Positions 1 through 5,636 of a DNA stretch of 13,167 bases are shown piece by piece (within the stretch, counting starts at the first letter, position 1; each line of letters opens with the position of its first letter). Where the stretch lies: positions 1 through 13,167 of the forward strand of contig CAYUTJ010000017.1 of assembly GCA_964447735.1 (NCBI GenBank), given 5' to 3'. Origin of the DNA: CAYSYN01 sp964447735 (GTDB lineage Bacteria; Patescibacteriota; Minisyncoccia; Minisyncoccales; GBS-2). The notes below the pieces were generated by a model, which saw only the letters and a program-made list of their open reading frames with translations, was not told the DNA's origin and searched no databases. The position numbers were made by a program, and so were the translations under genes.

Positions 1-48
1 AGCATGGCCCCATTTTGGGGATTGCGGGTTCGAGTCCCGCCCCCTCCG
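1..48 (+). tRNA. tRNA-Ser, 3' part only (5' end outside window)
   Basis: The T-arm (GCGGG, loop TTCGAGT, CCCGC) lies at 24-40, followed by a 7-nt acceptor strand CCCCTCC at 41-47 and discriminator G at 48. Upstream, CCCC-ATTTT-GGGG at 8-20 is a long variable arm, which marks a class II tRNA. Among class II bacterial tRNAs, discriminator G is typical of serine, while leucine and tyrosine use A. The acceptor strand is identical to that of the complete tRNA-Ser(TGA) at 969-1054. The anticodon is not in the window, so the isoacceptor is unknown. CCA is not encoded, because the next bases are C and then the ATG of a gene. Confidence 0.85.
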
Positions 49-49
49 C

Positions 50-868
50 ATGGCAAAGAAAAAAGGAGAAAAAATTGAATATTTTGAATTTAAAGATCCC
101 TATCAGGGAAAGATTTTGAAGTTTAAAGTGGTTAAGATTGAAAAATTAAAAGTTATTTCTCATCAAAGAAAACCAAGCAATTATCATATAAGGCATCTAA
201 TTTCTTCGATTGAAAGAATTGGTTTTTTGGTCCCTTTAATCTGCGTTGAAAAAAATGGAAAATATCTGGTGTTGGACGGACAGCACAGATTGTTGGCAGC
301 TCAGAAATTGGATTTAAAAGAACTTCCAGTAATCATTGTTCCCCCAAAAATTGCCCAATTAATGATGAATTTAAACATTGAAAAAGAATTGAACATTAGA
401 GAGAAATCTTATGTGGCTTTAAACATCTATAATGAATATTTAGAAAATAATCCTGAAATTTTAGAATCAGATCCTCTCTTGACAGATTCGATCGAGCAAG
501 CTTATTATGTTACACTAGGGATAGGTTATCAAAAACAAGAGAGATTAAGAGGAGGAACTTTTGAATCTATTTTGAAAAAATGTGATTTTTTCTTGGAAGA
601 GAAAATTAAAGAAGCTGTTAAAATTAGAGAAAAGAGAGCAGAGAAAGTAATTGAGGCTAATAATTTAGTAACTTCGATTGCTCAAAAATTAAAAGAAATG
701 GAAAGATGGCACCCTTATGTTTATCAACAAATAGTTTCTTTTGCCAATCCCTACAAGAGAAAAAGAGAACCTGTAGATTTTGATGAGCTTTTTAAAACTT
801 TAATTGAAAATTTAAAGAAGGCAGAAGAAAACCCAGAGATTATTTTAAAGGAAGAGTTAGAAGAGTAA
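50..868 (+). CDS. ParB/Srx-type nuclease-fold (ParB N-terminal-like) domain protein
   Basis: The 272-residue protein carries the ParB N-terminal fold signature. A segment around residues 28-65 resembles the ParB pattern of predicted target site followed by 'I..IG.L.PLI.', then comes DGQHRLLAA at 76-84, the nucleotide-binding/CTPase motif in this family. Residues 105-125 resemble the second ParB box. The C-terminal two thirds are charged and helical. I see no clear ParB helix-turn-helix, so this is probably not the chromosomal segregation ParB but one of the solitary ParB-like proteins common in accessory and phage-derived DNA. The ATG begins 2 nt after the discriminator base of the preceding tRNA-Ser and there is no room for a ribosome-binding site. 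A purine run at 61-68 sits before an in-frame ATT at 74 (residue 9), a less likely alternative start. No partner parA is visible. DNA binding or nucleotide-dependent clamping is inferred only. Confidence 0.8.
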   Translation: MAKKKGEKIEYFEFKDPYQGKILKFKVVKIEKLKVISHQRKPSNYHIRHLISSIERIGFLVPLICVEKNGKYLVLDGQHRLLAAQKLDLKELPVIIVPPKIAQLMMNLNIEKELNIREKSYVALNIYNEYLENNPEILESDPLLTDSIEQAYYVTLGIGYQKQERLRGGTFESILKKCDFFLEEKIKEAVKIREKRAEKVIEANNLVTSIAQKLKEMERWHPYVYQQIVSFANPYKRKREPVDFDELFKTLIENLKKAEENPEIILKEELEE

Positions 869-968
869 TTGTAGCTTCCACGCTTTGCGTAGAGAAAGGA
901 GCATTGCACCGAATGTTTTTGCCTCAAACGCATAAGCGCTTGAGAAAGAAATCTGCAATTGACCCGCA
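869..968. other. Intergenic region with two small palindromes
   Basis: This 100-nt stretch separates the ParB-like gene from tRNA-Ser(TGA) and is less A/T-rich than the genes around it. It holds a small hairpin ACGC-TTT-GCGT at 880-890 and a larger imperfect palindrome at 923-944, with arms CTCAA/TTGAG, one mismatch, inner CGC/GCG and loop ATAA. No -35/-10 pair with good spacing before the tRNA is evident. The palindromes could be transcript structures, processing signals or protein-binding sites. Confidence 0.5.
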
Positions 969-1054
969 GGAGGGGTGTCCCGAATTTGGTAAGGGGCCGG
1001 TCTTGAAAACCGGTGGGATTCTTTCCCATGTGGGTTCAAGTCCCACCCCCTCCG
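969..1054 (+). tRNA. tRNA-Ser(TGA)
   Basis: The acceptor strand GGAGGGG at 969-975 pairs with CCCCTCC at 1047-1053, and the discriminator is G at 1054. The anticodon stem CCGGT/ACCGG (997-1001 and 1009-1013) encloses loop CTTGAAA, giving anticodon TGA at 1004-1006, which reads UCN serine codons. A long variable arm at about 1014-1029 and the T-arm GTGGG-TTCAAGT-CCCAC at 1030-1046 complete a class II tRNA of 86 nt. CCA is not encoded, since the next bases are CCT. The GC-rich hairpin cassette starts directly at its 3' end. Confidence 0.97.
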
Positions 1055-1102
1055 CCTTCGCGAGGCCGTAGCCTCGCTTCGGCGAGGCGGAGGTCCGCCT
1101 TC
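1049..1102. repeat. GC-rich nested inverted-repeat cassette at tRNA-Ser 3' end
   Basis: GCGAGGC (1060-1066), CGTA, GCCTCGC (1071-1077), TTCG, GCGAGGC (1082-1088) form two mutually exclusive 7-bp hairpins sharing the middle arm. An outer pair CCTCCGCC (1049-1056) and GGCGGAGG (1086-1093) involves the tRNA acceptor end. A 9-bp direct repeat TCCGCCTTC occurs at 1051-1059 and 1094-1102. The cassette is far richer in G+C than its surroundings. It could be a dispersed genomic repeat or a terminator/processing structure; a short T-rich stretch follows at about 1101-1112 but is not a clean T-tract. Confidence 0.75.
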
Positions 1103-1113
1103 AATTTTATTCC

Positions 1114-1347
1114 ATGTATTATGTTTATTGTTTAAAATGTAAAAAAGGATATTATATAGGTTGCACTAAAGATCTTAGAGAGAGATTAAAAAGGCATCAG
1201 AAAGGAAAAGTACCTGCTACAGCAAAGAGATTACCAGTAGAACTTAATTTTTATTTTGCGATTAAAGATAAATATAAAGCATTTCGTTTTGAGAAATATC
1301 TTAAGACTGGTTCAGGTCGTGCTTTTTTAAAAAGACATTTAATTTGA
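1114..1347 (+). CDS. GIY-YIG nuclease-domain protein (single-domain, UPF0213/YhbQ-like)
   Basis: The protein has 77 residues and consists of essentially one GIY-YIG domain. The first motif half is YVY at 3-5, the second is YIG at 14-16, the conserved arginine is probably R22 in LRERL, and the metal-binding glutamate is probably E60 in RFEKYLKTGSGRAF. The spacing matches small stand-alone members of the UvrC/YhbQ-like group, which are about 80-100 residues long. These are predicted DNA nucleases, but their cellular role is generally unknown and they are numerous in CPR genomes. The ATG has no Shine-Dalgarno sequence and lies 12 nt after the GC-rich cassette. If the false gap downstream is collapsed, the ACT-domain gene begins 17 nt after this stop, so co-transcription is likely. 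Confidence 0.88.
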   Translation: MYYVYCLKCKKGYYIGCTKDLRERLKRHQKGKVPATAKRLPVELNFYFAIKDKYKAFRFEKYLKTGSGRAFLKRHLI

Positions 1348-1358
1348 TTATTTTTTAA

Positions 1359-1413
1359 AAATCCATGAAATTAAAACTTCATATTCTACCAGAAAAATTT
1401 GCAATTTGTTATT
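1359..1413 (+). repeat. 55-nt duplicated contig end (left copy), assembly artefact
   Basis: These 55 nt are identical to 1514-1568 and abut the left edge of a 100-N gap. They contain the first 49 nt of the ACT-domain gene, with its ATG at 1365-1367. An exact 55-nt overlap on both sides of a fixed-size gap is what unmerged de Bruijn contig ends look like, so this is not treated as a separate gene fragment. Confidence 0.9.
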
Positions 1414-1513
1414 NNNNNNNNNNNNNNNNNNNNNNNNNNNNNNNNNNNNNNNNNNNNNNNNNNNNNNNNNNNNNNNNNNNNNNNNNNNNNNNNNNNNNNN
1501 NNNNNNNNNNNNN
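1414..1513. other. Assembly gap, exactly 100 N (probably false)
   Basis: The run of N is exactly 100 long, a conventional placeholder. It is flanked by two identical 55-nt sequences (1359-1413 and 1514-1568). Overlaying the copies removes 155 nt and leaves an intact ACT-domain gene following the GIY-YIG gene. Confidence 0.95.
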
Positions 1514-1519
1514 AAATCC

Positions 1520-1897
1520 ATGAAATTAAAACTTCATATTCTACCAGAAAAATTTGCAATTTGTTATTTTGATAAAAAAGCTCCAATACCAGATTGGGCG
1601 AAGGAAATTTCTTTTTGCTCAATCACGAGAACAAATGATGAACTTTCCATAGTTTGTCCTCAAGATAAAGTTCCCGGAGGAGCATTATGCGAAAAAAATT
1701 GGAGAGCATTTAAAGTTGAAGGACCTTTAGGGTTTTCACTCACTGGAATTGTTTCTTCGCTTTCCAAACCTTTAGCTGATGCCAAAATTTCGATTTTTTA
1801 CATTTCAACTTATGAGACAGATTATCTTTTTGTTGAAGAAGAAAATTTAAAGAAAGCAAAAGAAATTTTAAAAAAATTTTGTGAAATTAAAGAATAA
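1520..1897 (+). CDS. ACT-domain protein (CASTOR/GATS-like ACT family)
   Basis: The 125-residue protein resembles short bacterial ACT proteins related to the amino-acid-sensing CASTOR/GATS fold. An N-terminal half with PEKFAICYFD (9-18), PIPDWA (22-27) and a SITRTNDELSIVCP stretch (34-47) is followed by a second ACT-like half with KVEGPLGFSLTGIVSSLS (65-82) and ISIFYISTYETDYLFV (90-105). ACT domains bind small ligands, usually amino acids, and regulate partner enzymes. No catalytic domain is attached, so a ligand-sensing role is inferred. The start is the ATG at 1520; reading further upstream would run into N. The stop TAA at 1895-1897 directly abuts the ATG of the MscS-like gene, which suggests translational coupling. 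No Shine-Dalgarno sequence is visible. Confidence 0.85.
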   Translation: MKLKLHILPEKFAICYFDKKAPIPDWAKEISFCSITRTNDELSIVCPQDKVPGGALCEKNWRAFKVEGPLGFSLTGIVSSLSKPLADAKISIFYISTYETDYLFVEEENLKKAKEILKKFCEIKE

Positions 1898-2428
1898 ATG
1901 AGTTTTGAAGAAATCTTAGCAAAAATAACCCTCTGGTTTTTCAAAAGCGGAATAAAAATTCTTTTAATTTTATTTTTAGCTTTTCTTTTCAATAGATTTT
2001 TTCAAATTTTATTGAAAAGAATAATAATCAAAAAGATTAAAAACGGGATCAAAGAGGAAATAAAGAAAAAAAGAATCGGAACCTTAGTTTCAGCTCTTGG
2101 AGGAACTTTAAGATTTATAATTTGGATTACAGCAGTTTTAATTATTTTACCAGAATTTGGTATTGAAATTACTCCAATTTTAGCTTCCTTGGGAATTGCA
2201 GGTTTGGCTATAGGAATGGCAGCAAGCAGTACAATTTCAGATTTTATTTCAGGTTTTTTTATTATCTTAGAAGGTCAAATTTTTGTTGGAGATAAGGTTA
2301 AAATTGGGCAAATAGAAGGAGAAGTGATAGATTTTAATCTCAGGAGGACTGTTATTAAAGATGAGAAAGGATTTTTACATTTTATTCCAAACAGTCAAAT
2401 TAAAATTGTTTCTAAAAAAATAAAATAA
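1898..2428 (+). CDS. Short MscS-family mechanosensitive channel-like membrane protein
   Basis: The protein has 176 residues. Hydrophobic segments lie at about 19-37 and 70-88, followed by a glycine/alanine-rich pore-type helix at about 91-125 containing PILASLGIAGLAIG, ST.SDFISG and FFIILEG. The start of the MscS beta domain follows (VGDKVKIGQIEGEV at 130-143, then a PNSQI box at 164-168). MscS channels release solutes under membrane tension. E. coli MscS has 286 residues; here the C-terminal alpha/beta cytoplasmic domain is absent and the protein ends just after the beta domain. The stop is clean, so this is a minimal form, not an obvious frameshift. The ATG follows the previous TAA without spacing, and the next gene starts directly after this stop. 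The location is the cytoplasmic membrane. Confidence 0.85.
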   Translation: MSFEEILAKITLWFFKSGIKILLILFLAFLFNRFFQILLKRIIIKKIKNGIKEEIKKKRIGTLVSALGGTLRFIIWITAVLIILPEFGIEITPILASLGIAGLAIGMAASSTISDFISGFFIILEGQIFVGDKVKIGQIEGEVIDFNLRRTVIKDEKGFLHFIPNSQIKIVSKKIK

Positions 2429-3595
2429 ATGTTTTTAGATTATTTTCAAAGAGAAATTTTAAAACAAAAAGTTTTATTCGATCTCAAAAAATTAAAGGAC
2501 AGAAGAGGTTTTTTAAAAGCAGGATTTCCAAGATACAATCGTCTTTTTGGGAGAGATTCTTTAATTTCAGCTTGGCAACTATTAGATAAAAATCCTGGAA
2601 TTGCAAAGGCAACTTTAGAAATTCTTTCACAATATCAAGGGAAAGTAATAAATAATGAAAGGGAAGAAGAACCTGGAAAAATTTTACACGAAACTGATCT
2701 TAAATTAAAAGCCCATCCTGAAGGGCACTTTCCTTTTCCTTATTATGGATCGATTGACTCTACTTGTCTCTTTCTAATTTTGTTTTCTTTTTATTTTAAA
2801 AAAACAAAAGATAGAAAATTTTTGAATTTGCATTGGGAAAATATCTTAAGGGCTGTTCACTGGATTGAAGAATATGGCGACAAAGATAAAGATTTGTATT
2901 TGGAATATCAAAGAAAAAATGAAAAAGGATTATTCCATCAAGGATGGAAAGATTCTTTTGAAGACCATTTGAAAATAGAACCTCCAGTAGCTTTAGTTGA
3001 AGTTCAGGGTTATCAGTATTTAGCATTAAGAGAGACAGCTATTTTAGCAGAAGAGAAAAAAGATTGGGATTTGGTAGATAGATTGGAAGATAGAGCTTGG
3101 CAACTCAAGAAAAAGTTCAATCTAGATTTTTGGATGGAAGACAAAAATTATTTTTCTTTGGCCTTAGATGGAAAAAAACAACAGAGAAGAGCAATTACTT
3201 CAAATCCTGGCCATTTACTTTTTACAGGAATAATCAGAGAAAAAGAAAAAGTAGATTTGGTGGTAAAAAAACTTTTTGAAAAGGACCTTTTCACCCCTTA
3301 CGGAATTAGAACTCACTCAGAACTAGAAGAAGATTTTGATCCCAAAAGTTACCATTTAGGTTCTGTTTGGCCTCATGATAATTGGATAATCGCTCAGGGA
3401 TTGAAAAAACTAGGTTACTTTAAAGAATACAAAAAAATAAAAAACGCAATTTTTAAAGCCTATAAAGAATTAGGCTTTTTGCCAGAATACTACGGAGTAA
3501 TTAATGGAAAAGTTACAATAGATTTGCCAAAGAAACCTTGTTATCCTCAAGCCTGGAGTTTAGGAGCTTTATTTAATTTTCTCCAAGATTTTTAA
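2429..3595 (+). CDS. Amylo-alpha-1,6-glucosidase-like glycoside hydrolase ((alpha/alpha)6 barrel, GDE C-terminal-like)
   Basis: The 388-residue protein looks like the catalytic (alpha/alpha)6 barrel of glycogen-debranching/GH15-like enzymes (COG3408 type). Recognisable segments are AGFPRYNRLFGRDSL (31-45), GKILHE (83-88), YYGSIDSTCLF (105-115), GLFHQGWKDS (167-176), SVWPHDN (312-318), LPEYYG (351-356) and CYPQAWSLGALF (371-382). D175 in the GWKDS box is a candidate general acid and E353 a candidate base, by analogy only. The N-terminal domain of full-length debranching enzymes is missing, and there is no signal peptide, so it is probably cytoplasmic. The likely substrate is an alpha-glucan or a glycosylated small molecule. 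It starts directly after the MscS-like stop and overlaps the convergent metallophosphatase by 27 nt. Its position beside a glycosyltransferase operon hints at a shared carbohydrate theme. Confidence 0.8.
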   Translation: MFLDYFQREILKQKVLFDLKKLKDRRGFLKAGFPRYNRLFGRDSLISAWQLLDKNPGIAKATLEILSQYQGKVINNEREEEPGKILHETDLKLKAHPEGHFPFPYYGSIDSTCLFLILFSFYFKKTKDRKFLNLHWENILRAVHWIEEYGDKDKDLYLEYQRKNEKGLFHQGWKDSFEDHLKIEPPVALVEVQGYQYLALRETAILAEEKKDWDLVDRLEDRAWQLKKKFNLDFWMEDKNYFSLALDGKKQQRRAITSNPGHLLFTGIIREKEKVDLVVKKLFEKDLFTPYGIRTHSELEEDFDPKSYHLGSVWPHDNWIIAQGLKKLGYFKEYKKIKNAIFKAYKELGFLPEYYGVINGKVTIDLPKKPCYPQAWSLGALFNFLQDF

Positions 3596-4057
3596 ATAAA
3601 GTTTTTTCTTTTTTGTATCTAAAATTGCAAAAGAAGCTTTAAAAAAAGAACCTGCTAAATTTCCAGGATTGGCCAAAACGCAATTTTTTTCTTTTCTTAA
3701 AAACGGCCAATGAGTATGGCCAAAAAAGAAGAAATCAAATTCTTCAAGATCTTTATTTTTCTTTCTTAAATCAAACTGGTGACAAAAGCCAATCTTTAAA
3801 CTCTCAATTTCTATCTTTCCTTGTTCTTCAAAAATCATTGTTTTTTCAGCTACTTTCTTTAAATCTTCTCTTAAATCAGCATTTCCCAAAGAAAGAAAAA
3901 TCTTTTTGAAATTTTTTTCAATTTCTTTCAAAGTTTCTCCAGTACAAACATCTCCACAATGAATTAAAATTTCAATTTTTTTTCTTTTTGAAAAGTTGAA
4001 AAATTTTTTTAAGTTTTCTAAATTATCGTGGGTATCGGAAATAATCGCTACTTTCAT
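3569..4057 (-). CDS. YfcE/MJ0936-type metallophosphoesterase
   Basis: The 162-residue protein contains all the metal-binding motifs of the small calcineurin-like phosphoesterase family: SDTHDN (D8, H10), GDV (D36), GNAD (N59), CH (H93) and GHTH (H114, H116), followed by NPGN (130-133). Its length matches the stand-alone family at about 160-180 residues. Members hydrolyse phosphodiesters or phosphomonoesters using two metal ions, with natural substrates mostly unknown. It is the last gene of the seven-gene minus-strand operon, and its ATGA overlaps the stop of the kinase gene. That position beside a kinase suggests it acts on phosphorylated sugar or lipid intermediates, but this is inference. 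Its 3' end overlaps the glucosidase gene on the opposite strand. Confidence 0.9.
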   Translation of the reverse strand: MKVAIISDTHDNLENLKKFFNFSKRKKIEILIHCGDVCTGETLKEIEKNFKKIFLSLGNADLREDLKKVAEKTMIFEEQGKIEIESLKIGFCHQFDLRKKNKDLEEFDFFFFGHTHWPFLRKEKNCVLANPGNLAGSFFKASFAILDTKKKKLYLKILEKIK

Positions 4058-5001
4058 AGATATTTTTTGAGCAATTCTAAAGTTTCTTTAATTTCTTTTT
4101 CTCTTTCTTCTTTAGCTTTTAGATTTTCTTTTGTCTTTTTTTCTTTTTCTAAGAATTTTAACATCTCATTGAAAAAAATTAAATTTTTTAGAGAAATTTC
4201 TATCAATGCCATTTTAAAAAGAGGAAAGAAAGATTCAATATCTTTTTGTTGTGCAAAAAATTCTTTTTCAATTTGTTTTCTTTCTCTTTTTCTTTTTGTC
4301 CAGAAACTCACAAAATCATAAAGTGGATTTCTGAAATGAACATGCTCCCAATCTACAATTTTTACTTTCCCTTTGTAAAAAATTAAATTAGCTTCTGAAA
4401 AATCTCCATGATTCAACTTCGGTTTTGTAAATTTAAAGATTTCTTTAGTTTTTTCTACAAATTTTAAAATTTTCTTTTTGATTTTTCTTTCAATTTTCAA
4501 TCTCTTCAAAAGTGAAAAAATAGTTTTTGAATACCTCCTGAAATTAAAAAGAGGTTTTTTAGGAACAAAATTAAAATTATATTCAGTAGAGTTAATAAGT
4601 ACCATTAAAGAAATGGCTTTTTTGATGTCGTCAGGGGAAAGTTTGTCTTGTCTAGTTTTTGATTTTCCAGGTAAAAATTCATAGATCAAAAAAGGAAAAT
4701 CCTTTTTAAAAGAAAAATCTAAAAGTTTTGGTACTTTTTTCGCCAAAGGAAGTTTTTTATTTTCTCTCAGCGTTTTCAAAATTAAAATCTCATTGAAAAA
4801 TCTATTTTTAATTCCTGCCTCTCTTTTTAAAAGAGATTTAAAAAAGACTTTCTTTCCTTCTTTGCTTTTACAGAGAGCATGATAGAATCTTAATTTTTTT
4901 TGAACAAAAAATTCAGGAGGTTCTGACAAAAGCTTAAGTCCTTTTTGCTCAAGAACCTTTTTGATTTTGGGAACAATTTTTGGATACAAAGAATATCCCA
5001 T
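4054..5001 (-). CDS. APH/choline-kinase-like phosphotransferase
   Basis: The 315-residue protein has a protein-kinase-like fold of the aminoglycoside/choline kinase type (PF01636-like). K55 in VFFKSLL is the probable ATP-binding lysine and E71 its partner. IYEFLPG (106-112) marks the hinge. The catalytic Brenner motif is NHGDFSEANLIF at 197-208 (D200, N205), and VDWEH at 216-220 provides the second metal-binding aspartate D217. Such kinases phosphorylate small hydroxylated molecules including sugars, choline and aminoglycosides. The substrate here is unknown, but the position after three glycosyltransferases and a methyltransferase favours a sugar or glycoconjugate. The C-terminal 60 residues are very rich in Lys and Glu and probably helical. 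The start ATG overlaps the methyltransferase stop (TAATG), and the stop overlaps the phosphoesterase start (ATGA). Confidence 0.85.
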   Translation of the reverse strand: MGYSLYPKIVPKIKKVLEQKGLKLLSEPPEFFVQKKLRFYHALCKSKEGKKVFFKSLLKREAGIKNRFFNEILILKTLRENKKLPLAKKVPKLLDFSFKKDFPFLIYEFLPGKSKTRQDKLSPDDIKKAISLMVLINSTEYNFNFVPKKPLFNFRRYSKTIFSLLKRLKIERKIKKKILKFVEKTKEIFKFTKPKLNHGDFSEANLIFYKGKVKIVDWEHVHFRNPLYDFVSFWTKRKRERKQIEKEFFAQQKDIESFFPLFKMALIEISLKNLIFFNEMLKFLEKEKKTKENLKAKEEREKEIKETLELLKKYL

Positions 5002-5636
5002 TATTTTTTTAATTTAGCTAAAAAAGCCAAATAATTCTCAGCATCTTTCCAGATTCTAAAAACTTTAAAATTTTTTAGCAAATTTTTCAAAATTTCTTTA
5101 TTAAAATGAAAATGATAGAGGCCTTTTTCCGGGCCCTCTAAAATAAAATAGGTTCTTTTATCTATAAATTTAAGTTGGCACAATCTTTCTTTTGGAATTT
5201 TCTCTCTTGTTAAAACCGTACCAAAGAAAAATCCTCCAGGTTTCAAAACCCTTTCTATTTCTTTCATTAATTTTTTAATCTTTTCAAATTTTTGGTGATG
5301 GATTACTCTAATAGAGATTATAGCATCGAAAAAATTTTCTCTGTAAGGCAGTTTCTTGAAGATATCAGCAAATTTTAGTTTGGCCTTCAATCTCTCCTTT
5401 TTCAATTTTTCTTTTAAAAATTTTAAAGCCACCTTAGAAAAATCTATTCCATAAACTTCAAATTTCTTTTTTGCCAAGAAAATTAAATTCCTTCCATTTC
5501 CACATCCCAAGTCCAAAATTCTCCTTACCTTTTCTTTTTTCAAAAACTTTACAATATTCTTCAAATCAGAATGAGGTTTTAAAGTTTTTTGTTCTTTTTC
5601 TATTTTTAGATAGATTTCATCCCAAGAATTTTTCAT
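5001..5636 (-). CDS. Class I SAM-dependent methyltransferase (Methyltransf_11-like)
   Basis: The 211-residue protein shows the ordered motifs of class I methyltransferases: motif I ILDLGCGNGRNL at 40-51, an acidic residue after the second strand in GIDFS (63-67), FADIFKKLPY (88-97), FDAIIS at 102-107 and the post-motif VLKPGGFF at 131-138. Class I members transfer a methyl group from S-adenosylmethionine to small molecules, lipids or proteins. No substrate-specific domain is visible, so the acceptor is unknown. Between a glycosyltransferase and a kinase, it could modify a glycan or lipid intermediate. The start overlaps the upstream glycosyltransferase stop by 4 nt (ATGA), which suggests translational coupling. 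No Shine-Dalgarno sequence is present. Confidence 0.88.
   Translation of the reverse strand: MKNSWDEIYLKIEKEQKTLKPHSDLKNIVKFLKKEKVRRILDLGCGNGRNLIFLAKKKFEVYGIDFSKVALKFLKEKLKKERLKAKLKFADIFKKLPYRENFFDAIISIRVIHHQKFEKIKKLMKEIERVLKPGGFFFGTVLTREKIPKERLCQLKFIDKRTYFILEGPEKGLYHFHFNKEILKNLLKNFKVFRIWKDAENYLAFLAKLKK

Noticed and set aside
50..868. Chromosomal segregation ParB
   Set aside because: No parA neighbour and no clear central helix-turn-helix; only the N-terminal ParB-type fold is supported.
959..964. TTGACC as a -35 box for tRNA-Ser(TGA)
   Set aside because: It lies 5 bp before the tRNA start, leaving no room for a -10 element.
751..1039. Minus-strand ORFs antisense to the ParB-like 3' end and tRNA-Ser
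   Set aside because: They run through a tRNA gene and a coding region on the other strand and resemble no known family.
1071..1112. Classical intrinsic terminator for tRNA-Ser
   Set aside because: The hairpin is strong but is not directly followed by a T-tract; only a mixed T-rich stretch appears more than 10 nt later.
1406..1519. Possible N-terminal extension of the ACT protein running through the N run
   Set aside because: The frame only stays open because N gives no stops, and the flanking duplication shows the gap is artificial. The ATG at 1520 matches the family N-terminus.
2796..3279. ORFs on both strands inside the glucosidase gene
   Set aside because: Out-of-frame shadows of a continuous recognisable enzyme.
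4028..4684. Plus-strand ORFs opposite the kinase gene
   Set aside because: Low-complexity Phe/Ser/Leu translations antisense to a gene with intact kinase motifs.
4054..5001. Aminoglycoside resistance gene
   Set aside because: Only the general APH/choline-kinase motifs are present, and the gene is embedded in a glycan operon; resistance cannot be claimed.
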